Origin: an uncultured Muribaculum sp.
Lineage (GTDB): Bacteria; Bacteroidota; Bacteroidia; Bacteroidales; Muribaculaceae
Reading direction: 5' to 3'
Assembly: GCA_947573015.1 (NCBI GenBank)
Contig: CANPDS010000002.1
Location: forward strand, 1-32,497
DNA length: 32,497 bases
The notes beneath the pieces are model-generated. The model did not search any database. It saw only the letters and a program-made list of their open reading frames with translations, and had not been told where the DNA came from. Every line of letters starts with the position of its first letter. The stretch's first letter is position 1. A program made the position numbers and the translations under genes. Shown here in pieces: positions 1-8,107 of this stretch.

Positions 1-30
1 GTCTCAATGGCATCTGATCAGACTTCATAA

Positions 31-82
31 AGGGAGGATGCCGCCAGAATGTTCGCGACATTACTTCATCGGTATCCTCCCT
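31..82 (+). promoter_or_regulatory. Nested hairpin in leader of the first GlpT-like gene (or terminator of the preceding gene)
   Basis: AGGGAGGATGCCG (31-43) pairs with CGGTATCCTCCCT (70-82) with one G-U pair; inner AATGT (48-52)/ACATT (58-62). Confidence 0.5.
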
Positions 83-146
83 ACCCTGCTCCTCTCGCCT
101 TCTTAACCCCTATCACATTCCCTGAACAACACTACTATCTATTGCA

Positions 147-1706
147 ATGGAAAAAAAGGATATTTATGCTTCCTGGGATCCTGCCGTGACAAAGCGCTTC
201 AAGTCGTGGCAGCTGCGTACTATCGTCGTATCAATGATAGGTTACGCCATCTACTATTTCGTTCGTAAAAACTTTTCGCTGGCAATGCCCGGCCTGACGG
301 CCCAATATGGCATTTCCAACACCAGTTTCGGTATCGTAATCGGTATCGGCTCACTCATCTACGGTTTTTCCCGTTTTGCCAACGGATTTATCGTTGAAAA
401 ATTCAGCGCCAGAGCCATTATGGCAATCGGCCTTCTGCTCTGTGCATTAAGCAACTTTGCATTTGGCTGGGGTGTCAACATCTCATCATGGATCACCGGA
501 GTCAACGAAGGTCCCGACCTTATAAATATGCTCGTTCTGGTGATGGGTGTCACAATCGTACTCAACCAAGCATTCCAAGGTGTGGGATATCCACCATGCG
601 CCCGTCTTCTGCCATGCTGGATCCACCCATCCGAACTTGCCACCAAAATGTCAATCTGGAACACTTCACACTCAATAGGTGCAGGAGCAGCAATCATCGC
701 ATGCGGCTACATCATGGGTTCGATGGGTACCGACCTCAGCAACAATCCGGAGATTATCAACCGCGTGGCCGCCAACCTCAATCTTGATCCATCTACGGCC
801 GAAGGCATGAACCAGATATTGCAGTATGCAAAACATTGGGATGCATGGCAATGGTGCTTCTGGATTCCGGCAGTGATAGCCGTATTTGGCGCTGTATGGC
901 TCTACTTCGGTCTGCGAGACGATCCTCAGTCAGTAGGTCTTCCCGAACTCCCCGACACCAAGACCGGCAAGGCACAAGGTTCGGATGCAAAAAATCCCTC
1001 ACACAGTCGTTTCCTCAAAGCCATGGTGTGGACCAACCGCTGGATCTGGACACTCTGCGTGGCAAATGTATTCGTATACGTGATGCGTATGGGCATTCTC
1101 GACTGGGGACCAAAGTTCCTTACCGAATCGCGAGGTATGTCTATCGAAGCAGCCGCATGGTCAGTAGCCATATTTGAGATGTTTGCCATCGTTGGCACTA
1201 TCTTCGCAGGATGGGCCACAGACCACATCTTCAAAGGCAAGGCCCACCGCATGTGTCTCGTGTGCATGTGCGCAGCCGCCATCTTCATGGCTTTGTTCAT
1301 ATTATTCCCTGGCATGCCTGTAGTATGGTCTATCGCACTTCTCGCAGGAGCCGGATTCTTCATCTACGGCCCACAGGCCCTCATCGGAATCGGATCTGCA
1401 AATCAGGCCACAAAAGAGGCCGCAGCGACAGCCAACGGTCTCGCCGGCATCTTCGGCTATGTAGGATCATTCCTTTCGGCTATCGGCGTAGGTATCATCG
1501 CCGACACCTACGGATGGAACATGGTATTCTACCTGATCATCGGCGTAGGTATCCTCGGAGCCATCACTTTCGCCACCATGTGGTTTGCACCACGCGACGG
1601 TTATGCTCGCTCACAGGCATTTTATGCCCTCGAAGCCAAAAATGTAGCTGAGGCTGAAGAAAACATCGCCCGCAATGGTGACGGACCTGCCTCTACCGAC
1701 ATCTAA
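147..1706 (+). CDS. MFS transporter, GlpT/UhpT-like organophosphate:phosphate antiporter family
   Basis: 519 aa, multiple TM segments, N-terminal YAIYYFVRKNFSLAMPG typical of GlpT/UhpT family; next to HAD phosphatase and GDPD. Confidence 0.85.
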   Translation: MEKKDIYASWDPAVTKRFKSWQLRTIVVSMIGYAIYYFVRKNFSLAMPGLTAQYGISNTSFGIVIGIGSLIYGFSRFANGFIVEKFSARAIMAIGLLLCALSNFAFGWGVNISSWITGVNEGPDLINMLVLVMGVTIVLNQAFQGVGYPPCARLLPCWIHPSELATKMSIWNTSHSIGAGAAIIACGYIMGSMGTDLSNNPEIINRVAANLNLDPSTAEGMNQILQYAKHWDAWQWCFWIPAVIAVFGAVWLYFGLRDDPQSVGLPELPDTKTGKAQGSDAKNPSHSRFLKAMVWTNRWIWTLCVANVFVYVMRMGILDWGPKFLTESRGMSIEAAAWSVAIFEMFAIVGTIFAGWATDHIFKGKAHRMCLVCMCAAAIFMALFILFPGMPVVWSIALLAGAGFFIYGPQALIGIGSANQATKEAAATANGLAGIFGYVGSFLSAIGVGIIADTYGWNMVFYLIIGVGILGAITFATMWFAPRDGYARSQAFYALEAKNVAEAEENIARNGDGPASTDI

Positions 1707-1719
1707 GCTGAAACATATC

Positions 1720-2595
1720 ATGACACATTCAATCCAACACCACATATCCCCCATGAGCCATGACAGGCTCATGGAGATATGTCGGGGGATACGCCATGTA
1801 GCCCTCGACATGGATGGTACCATATACCTCGGGGCATCTCTGTTTCCCTTCACAAAAAACGTATTGAAGGCTTTTGATGACGCCGGGATCGGTTATTCTT
1901 TCCTCACAAACAACCCGACACGTTCGGTCAACGATTATCTGCTCAAACTCCAGAAACTCGGAATTGAAACCACACCCGAACGTATGTACACTACTGCGGT
2001 AGCCACCATCGACTATATCAAGGCAGAAATGCCGGATATTAAACGTATCTACGCAGTAGGCACTCCAAGCATGATCAAGGAGTTTGAAGAAGCAGGATTC
2101 GAGATATGTGGAGAAGACACCTCAACACTTCCGGATGCCCTGATTGTAGCTTTTGACACAACCATCACCTATCCCAGGCTGTGCCATGCAGCATGGCTCG
2201 CCACACAAGGTGTGCCATACATCGCGACCAATCCAGATCGAGTATGCCCTACCGACCAGCCTACAGTATTGGTTGACTGCGGTTCACTATGCAAATGCAT
2301 CGAACATGCCACAGGTCGCACACCGGATATCGTTATCGGCAAGCCCAACAGAGGAATGCTGGATGCGATCTGTCACCGCCATGGTCTGCAATCATCCGAA
2401 ATAGCAATGGTAGGCGATCGCATATACACCGATGTTGCCACCGCACGCAATGCCGGTGCTTTCGGTGTTCTTGTGCTTTCCGGAGAGACAACGTTAGACA
2501 CCGCGATGAATTCAGATCCGGTGCCTCCGCTCACAGTGCCGTCGCTTGTAGAACTTCTCGACCTTATCCTCGAGTCGCGGAAGACCGGTAGCTGA
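1720..2595 (+). CDS. HAD-superfamily IIA (NagD-like) phosphatase
   Basis: LDMDGTIYLG motif I, TNNPTRS motif II, GKPNRGM and MVGDRIYTDVATARNAG. ORF track starts at 1675 inside the upstream gene; ATG at 1720 or 1753 is more likely. Confidence 0.85.
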   Translation: MTHSIQHHISPMSHDRLMEICRGIRHVALDMDGTIYLGASLFPFTKNVLKAFDDAGIGYSFLTNNPTRSVNDYLLKLQKLGIETTPERMYTTAVATIDYIKAEMPDIKRIYAVGTPSMIKEFEEAGFEICGEDTSTLPDALIVAFDTTITYPRLCHAAWLATQGVPYIATNPDRVCPTDQPTVLVDCGSLCKCIEHATGRTPDIVIGKPNRGMLDAICHRHGLQSSEIAMVGDRIYTDVATARNAGAFGVLVLSGETTLDTAMNSDPVPPLTVPSLVELLDLILESRKTGS

Positions 2596-2749
2596 TGTTC
2601 TCGCAAAATTTTATCCGTGTCTCAGCCACAATGGCCCATAATTTGTCATTTAAATAGTTGTTCAAAACTAAAGGACAGCTACCATAAAAACAATTTTAAC
2701 CAGACACTTATTTATTAACCCAAATACCTCTTCAATTTTACCAAAAAAA

Positions 2750-3550
2750 ATGAAACGCTTTGCAATTTTTAGTGCTGCCATAGCACTTTGCGCCGGCACA
2801 CTATTTGCCCAGAAGGTTGTAGCACACCGCGGCTACTGGACAGCACCAGGATCTGCCCAAAACTCTATCCGCTCGCTTGTTAAAGCTGACTCAATCGGCA
2901 TATATGGCTCTGAATTTGACGTATGGATGCTCGCTGACGGCAACCTTGTGGTAAACCACGACCGCAAATTCAAAGGTGTACACTTTGAGATGGCTCCCAT
3001 GAAAGATGTTGCTGCCATCACTCTCGACAATGGAGAAAGCGTGCCTACTCTCGACGAATATCTCGCTGAATTTGTAAAACACCCTAAACTACGTTTGGTG
3101 CTGGAGATGAAATCACTCGTCGATCCGACACGCGAGGATGAAATGGCCGAAAAGATCGTGGCAGCTCTCCGCAAATACAACTTGCTTAAACGCACCGACA
3201 TAATCGCCTTCTCTATCAATGCCTGCATGGCATTCAAGAAACTGCTTCCAATCGGAGTGCCCATCTACTACCTTGATGGTGACTATACTCCGAAAAAAGT
3301 AAAGAGCCTCGGACTCGCTGGCATGGATTACTCCATGAAAGCGCTGAGAGAACATCCCGAATGGGTAGAGGAAGCTCACAAGCATGGACTTGAAGTAAAC
3401 GTCTGGACTGCCGACGAGCCCGAAGACATACAGTACTTCATTGATCTCGGTGTAGACTACATTACCACAAACTATCCCGAAAGAGCTACCGAAATGATCA
3501 AAGCAAAAACCGGCACAAAGTCAAACACAAAAGCTAAGAAAAAGAAATAA
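2750..3550 (+). CDS. Glycerophosphodiester phosphodiesterase family protein, secreted
   Basis: Signal peptide MKRFAIFSAAIALCAGTLFAQ; VVAHRGYW, EFDVW, VVNHDR GDPD motifs; C-terminal NVWTADEPEDIQYFIDLGVDYITTNYPE. Confidence 0.9.
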   Translation: MKRFAIFSAAIALCAGTLFAQKVVAHRGYWTAPGSAQNSIRSLVKADSIGIYGSEFDVWMLADGNLVVNHDRKFKGVHFEMAPMKDVAAITLDNGESVPTLDEYLAEFVKHPKLRLVLEMKSLVDPTREDEMAEKIVAALRKYNLLKRTDIIAFSINACMAFKKLLPIGVPIYYLDGDYTPKKVKSLGLAGMDYSMKALREHPEWVEEAHKHGLEVNVWTADEPEDIQYFIDLGVDYITTNYPERATEMIKAKTGTKSNTKAKKKK

Positions 3551-3574
3551 CCTCAATGGCTGCAAGCAGCCTAT

Positions 3575-3753
3575 AAGTAAGCCATGAAAATTATTTTATA
3601 CTATCCGGGTGCATAATTTCAGATGATTTTTTGCTTGAAGATGAAGGAGTGTAGTAATCTACACGACTGAAGATGAGAGCAAAAAGCATCGAAAGAATGC
3701 CGCGGAGAGTATTAAGGTATAAAATAATTCGCAATAATTTTCATGACTTACTT
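3575..3753. repeat. Nested inverted-repeat element (candidate MITE/REP-like element or structured RNA)
   Basis: Outer arms AAGTAAGCCATGAAAATTATTTTATAC (3575-3601) and GTATAAAATAATTCGCAATAATTTTCATGACTTACTT (3717-3753); middle arms GATGATTTTTTGCT (3622-3635)/AGCAAAAAGCATC (3678-3690); inner GTGTAG-TAAT-CTACAC (3649-3664). Confidence 0.7.
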
Positions 3754-3792
3754 ACCACTCTTAGTGTTTTTTTTAACACAAACCAAACTCTT

Positions 3793-3832
3793 AAAAGCCT
3801 GACCATTTTACACCGATTGGTCAGGCTTTTTT
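3793..3832 (+). terminator. Intrinsic terminator
   Basis: AAAAGCCTGACCA ... TGGTCAGGCTTTT followed by TT. Confidence 0.85.
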
Positions 3833-3846
3833 ATATGAATATTCCC

Positions 3847-3854
3847 TAACTTTG
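3847..3854 (+). promoter_or_regulatory. Possible Bacteroidetes sigma-ABfr -7 box (TAnnTTTG)
   Basis: TAACTTTG upstream of the maturase gene; no clear -33 TTTG. Confidence 0.4.
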
Positions 3855-3885
3855 ATATTATTTATCCATTTTTTTGACATAACCA

Positions 3886-3913
3886 TTTAGGGTATCGGCC
3901 AGGATAGTGGTCA
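3886..3913 (+). promoter_or_regulatory. Candidate ECF-type promoter, copy 1 (upstream of maturase/sulfatase)
   Basis: TTTAGGGTAT...GTCA; A(GGG) to GTCA distance 21 nt, one nt shorter than the other two copies. Confidence 0.5.
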
Positions 3914-3979
3914 TATATAATAGAACCTGCCATCCGAAAAAGCCAATCAATCACTGCCCAAAGACCTACAAACATCTTT

Positions 3980-5221
3980 ATGGAACAGATTCTGACACCA
4001 TTCGCCCATCCAATGTACATAATGACCAAACCAGCCGGATCATTATGCAACCTTGCGTGCGAATACTGCTACTACCTTGAAAAGAAAAATTTATATAAGG
4101 ATATTGAACGCTCCGGACGGCCATCGTTCATCATGAGCGACGACACACTCGAACGTTTCATCAAAATGTATATCGAGTCGCAGACCATGCCACAGATTCT
4201 ATTCAGCTGGCATGGCGGCGAAACGCTCATGCGTCCACTCTCTTTCTATAAAAAGGTAATCGAACTTCAGAAGAAATATGGTCAGGGACTGATTATCGAC
4301 AACTCCATCCAGACCAACGGCACACTACTCACAGACGAATGGTGCCGTTTCTTCCGCGACAACAACTGGCTCGTCGGAATCTCTGTAGATGGGCCACAGG
4401 AATTTCACGATGAATACCGCCGCAATAAGATGGGAGGTCCGTCATTCGCAAAAGTCATGCACGGAATCAATCTCCTCAAAAAACATAGGGTGGAATGGAA
4501 TGCACTTGCTGTAGTCAACGACTACAATGCCGACTATCCCATTGAATTCTACAATTTTTTTAAAGAGATAGAATGCCGCTACATACAGTTCACCCCGATT
4601 GTAGAGCGCATAGTAGCGCACAACGATGGCCGTCATCTGGCATCCATAAAAGACAATAATGATGCTCCGCTGGCAGATTTCTCCGTATCACCGCAGCAAT
4701 GGGGTGACTTCCTTTGCGCCGTGTTCGACGAATGGGTAAAAAAAGATGTCGGACAATACTTCATCCAGCTCTTCGACTCTACTCTTGCCAATTGGATGGG
4801 CGTGCAACCCGGAGTATGCACAATGGCTCGCACATGCGGACATGCGGGAATCATGGAATTCAACGGTGATGTATATTCTTGCGACCATTTTGTGTTCCCG
4901 GAATACAAACTCGGCAACATACGCACCCACACACTTGTCGAAATGATGTACAGCGAGCGCCAGCAGAAGTTCGGTACTGACAAGCATGACACATTACCTA
5001 AGCAATGCCGCAACTGCAAATACCTGTTTGCTTGCAACGGTGAATGTCCTAAAAACCGATTTGCCGTCACTCCCGATGGCGAACCAGGGCTAAACTATCT
5101 TTGCTCCGGTTACTATAAATTTTTCAACCACGTGGCACCATATATGGATTTCATGAAAAATGAATTACAGAACCAGAGACCACCGGCCAACGTGATGAAC
5201 GCAAACATTCAATCTCTATAA
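3980..5221 (+). CDS. Anaerobic sulfatase-maturating enzyme, radical SAM/SPASM
   Basis: CNLACEYCYY radical SAM CX3CX2C; SPASM-type cysteines (CTMARTCGHAGIMEFNGDVYSCDHFVFPEYKLGNI, CRNCKYLFACNGECPKNRF); followed by a sulfatase. Confidence 0.95.
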   Translation: MEQILTPFAHPMYIMTKPAGSLCNLACEYCYYLEKKNLYKDIERSGRPSFIMSDDTLERFIKMYIESQTMPQILFSWHGGETLMRPLSFYKKVIELQKKYGQGLIIDNSIQTNGTLLTDEWCRFFRDNNWLVGISVDGPQEFHDEYRRNKMGGPSFAKVMHGINLLKKHRVEWNALAVVNDYNADYPIEFYNFFKEIECRYIQFTPIVERIVAHNDGRHLASIKDNNDAPLADFSVSPQQWGDFLCAVFDEWVKKDVGQYFIQLFDSTLANWMGVQPGVCTMARTCGHAGIMEFNGDVYSCDHFVFPEYKLGNIRTHTLVEMMYSERQQKFGTDKHDTLPKQCRNCKYLFACNGECPKNRFAVTPDGEPGLNYLCSGYYKFFNHVAPYMDFMKNELQNQRPPANVMNANIQSL

Positions 5222-5257
5222 CTCATACATTTCTTCATAACCTTATAAATATTAACT

Positions 5258-6772
5258 ATGCGAAAAATCTCCTGCCTCGTATCGGCCATGTTGGCTGGAG
5301 CTGCCTGGGCTACCGCACAGAGCAAACCCAATGTCATTGTGGTACTCGCCGATGACCTCGGATTCGGCGATGTAAGCGCATATGGCTCAAAGACAATAAG
5401 CACTCCCAACATTGACAGGCTTGCCAATGAAGGTGTATGCTTCAACAATGCCTACGCTACATCCGCTACTTCAACTCCAAGCCGCTATGCACTCATGACC
5501 GGCATGTATCCATGGCGTAACCCAGATGCTAAGATTCTGCCAGGCGACGCTCCTCTGATCATCCGCGAAGATGAATACACTATCCCCAAAATGATGCAGG
5601 GAGCCGGATATACCACCGGTGCAATAGGCAAATGGCACCTCGGCATGGGCAAAGGTAAAATCAACTGGAATGAAACCGTAAAACCCGGTGCAAACCAGAT
5701 CGGATTTGACTACTCATGTCTCATCGCAGCTACACACGACCGCGTACCTACGGTCTACATTGAAAATGGCGACGTAGTAGGACTCGACAAAAACGATCCA
5801 ATCGAAGTCAACTACGAGCAAAACTTCCCCGGCGAACCAAATGCCATCGACAATCCGGATCAGGTACGCATGAAATGGCATCATGGTCACAACAACACCA
5901 TCATCAACGGTATTCCACGTATCGGATTTATGAAGGGAGGACACTCCGCCCGCTGGCGCGACGAGGATATGGCCGACTACTTTGTAGGCAAAGTAAAGGA
6001 TTATATCACCGCCCATGCTGACACTACATTCTTCCTCTACTACGGACTACATGAGCCCCACGTGCCACGTGCCCCACACGAACGTTTCGCAGGCTCAACT
6101 ACAATGGGTCCCCGTGGCGATGCCATCGTAGAAGCCGACTGGTGTGTTGGACAGCTCATCGAGCATCTTGAAAAAGAAGGCATCCTTGACAACACAATGA
6201 TTATATTCTCAAGCGACAACGGCCCAGTGCTTCAGGATGGTTACTATGATGACGCCGTAGAGAAGGTCGGAGAACATAGCCCCACAGGCGGTCTGCGCGG
6301 CGGAAAATACAGTCTGTTCGATGGTGGCACGCATATCCCATTCTTCATCTATTGGAAAGGACATATCACTCCTGCCACATCCAATGAACTTGTTTGCCAG
6401 ATGGATCTTCTGCCCTCTCTTGCAAAACTTGTAGGCGGATACACTCCGGCAGGGCTCGATGGTATCGAAAACCTTGAGGCATTCATGAGCGATGCTCCCT
6501 CAAAACGCCAAGATCTCGTGATCGAGGCCAAGAGCAAGGTTGCTTTCCGCACAGGACCATGGGTGATGATTCCTCCATATAAAGGGAAAAAGACAAACGC
6601 TACCGGAAACGAACTTGGCAATCTCAAGGAGTATGCCCTCTTCAACATCGTAGAGGATCCCGCACAAGTCAATAACGTAGCCGCACAGAATCCCGAAGTG
6701 CTTGAAGATCTCCGGCAGCGTCTTGCCGCCCAGACCGATGGCAAGATTGTAAACGGAGCAAATCAGAAATAA
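5258..6772 (+). CDS. Sulfatase (S1-type), Ser-type active site, exported
   Basis: Signal peptide; NVIVVLADDLGFGD; STPSRYALMTG modification motif (Ser codon TCA at 5471-5473); GKWHLG; SSDNGP. Confidence 0.95.
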   Translation: MRKISCLVSAMLAGAAWATAQSKPNVIVVLADDLGFGDVSAYGSKTISTPNIDRLANEGVCFNNAYATSATSTPSRYALMTGMYPWRNPDAKILPGDAPLIIREDEYTIPKMMQGAGYTTGAIGKWHLGMGKGKINWNETVKPGANQIGFDYSCLIAATHDRVPTVYIENGDVVGLDKNDPIEVNYEQNFPGEPNAIDNPDQVRMKWHHGHNNTIINGIPRIGFMKGGHSARWRDEDMADYFVGKVKDYITAHADTTFFLYYGLHEPHVPRAPHERFAGSTTMGPRGDAIVEADWCVGQLIEHLEKEGILDNTMIIFSSDNGPVLQDGYYDDAVEKVGEHSPTGGLRGGKYSLFDGGTHIPFFIYWKGHITPATSNELVCQMDLLPSLAKLVGGYTPAGLDGIENLEAFMSDAPSKRQDLVIEAKSKVAFRTGPWVMIPPYKGKKTNATGNELGNLKEYALFNIVEDPAQVNNVAAQNPEVLEDLRQRLAAQTDGKIVNGANQK

Positions 6773-6807
6773 CACACTATATAACAATCAATTACTACCT
6801 CAGATTC

Positions 6808-6850
6808 AATGGGATGTGTCAAACTTTTTTTTGCACATCCCATTATTTTT
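6808..6850 (+). terminator. Intrinsic terminator after the sulfatase
   Basis: AATGGGATGTG (6808-6818)/CACATCCCATT (6834-6844) followed by ATTTTTT. Confidence 0.85.
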
Positions 6851-6941
6851 TACTCCCTTATGCCTTTTCTTGATTACCTTTGTAAAGATTTCCAAACCTC
6901 CAAACGTCAAAAGCCTTTTTGCTTAAATTTTAATATCCACA

Positions 6942-6969
6942 TTAGGGTATGGCATGCAGTCATGCGTCA
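6942..6969 (+). promoter_or_regulatory. Candidate ECF-type promoter, copy 2 (upstream of ECF sigma gene)
   Basis: TTAGGGTAT-GGCATGCAGTC-ATGCGTCA. Confidence 0.65.
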
Positions 6970-7027
6970 CAAATAAAAACCTACTTTCCTCTCCTGCATA
7001 AAAACGCCACCTTATTCATCTCATTCC

Positions 7028-7579
7028 ATGGCAATCGACGATAATGAACTCCTACGTCTGATACAACGTGGCGATACAGTTGCGCTGGGGATGCTTTACG
7101 TGCGGTATTCAGCCCGTGTGAAAGCATTCGCCATGGGCTTTGTCCATAACGGGATAGATGCCGACGATATAACACACGATGTATTCTTCAATCTTTGGCA
7201 ACAACGAGAGTCAATCAATGACATAGCCTCATTAAAGGCATATTTATTCCGGATGACACGCAACGCAATTTTCTCTATATATCGCCACCGCCACATAGCC
7301 GATGCGTATCTCGCCAAAATGAAAGAGAATGTCCAGGAGGCTTCAAACGAAACCGAGGACAAAATCGCCACCGCCGATCTACTTGAATTGGTAAACCTCA
7401 TCATAAACGACATGCCGGAGCAGCGCCGCAGAATCTTCACAATGAACCGATTTGACAACAAGACATATGATGAAATCGCGACTGAACTTGGCATAAGCCG
7501 CAAAACCGTGGAATATCACATCAGTCAAGCCCTAATACAGCTCAGAAAAATCAACCGCCTGATGCTGTTTTTCATCTGA
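7028..7579 (+). CDS. RNA polymerase ECF sigma-70 factor
   Basis: 183 aa; DDITHDVFFNLWQQRESI region 2 and YDEIATELGISRKTVEYHISQALIQLRK region 4. Confidence 0.95.
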   Translation: MAIDDNELLRLIQRGDTVALGMLYVRYSARVKAFAMGFVHNGIDADDITHDVFFNLWQQRESINDIASLKAYLFRMTRNAIFSIYRHRHIADAYLAKMKENVQEASNETEDKIATADLLELVNLIINDMPEQRRRIFTMNRFDNKTYDEIATELGISRKTVEYHISQALIQLRKINRLMLFFI

Positions 7580-7625
7580 CAGTTGCCATTTAACCAAAAA
7601 TTCTCGAAAAAATTCAACTTCCTGT

Positions 7626-7653
7626 TTAGGGTATAATCCAACTCTATGCGTCA
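7626..7653 (+). promoter_or_regulatory. Candidate ECF-type promoter, copy 3 (upstream of BACON/FecR/SusCD operon)
   Basis: TTAGGGTAT-AATCCAACTCT-ATGCGTCA, same spacing as copy 2. Confidence 0.65.
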
Positions 7654-7731
7654 TAACATATGTAGCCGTAAGTCTACACCATCAACTCACCAATCATTCT
7701 AACCATTTTTTAAATCTAACCCCTATCACAA

Positions 7732-8088
7732 ATGAAAACGCTGACCAAAGGGCTCCTCTCTCTACTGTGCCTCACAGCAATGACGGCATGCAGTGAAGAT
7801 GATCCGGCACCCGGACCAGACAGCATGCACCTCTACACTACCGAGGCCACCGTCGATGCCGATGCCGGAGAGCAAGCCGTGACTCTTTTCACCAACCGAA
7901 GCTGGACAGTGTCACCTCAGAACGACTGGGTCACTGCAACCCCATCATCTGGCACTGACAAAGGCATCTATGAAGTGACACTCTCCTACACCGCCAATCC
8001 CGATCCAACACCACGCTCATGCGAGGTAATTTTCGCCGGAGGCACATATAAAGTCACTTACACACTCACACAAAAAGCGCGTCAATAA
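7732..8088 (+). CDS. Small lipoprotein with single BACON-like domain
   Basis: Lipobox MTACSEDD; NRSWTVSPQNDWVTATPSSGTDKGIYEVTLSYTANPDPTPRSCEVIF fits the BACON pattern. Confidence 0.75.
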   Translation: MKTLTKGLLSLLCLTAMTACSEDDPAPGPDSMHLYTTEATVDADAGEQAVTLFTNRSWTVSPQNDWVTATPSSGTDKGIYEVTLSYTANPDPTPRSCEVIFAGGTYKVTYTLTQKARQ

Positions 8089-8107
8089 CCACGAAGCCCG
8101 CAAAAAG

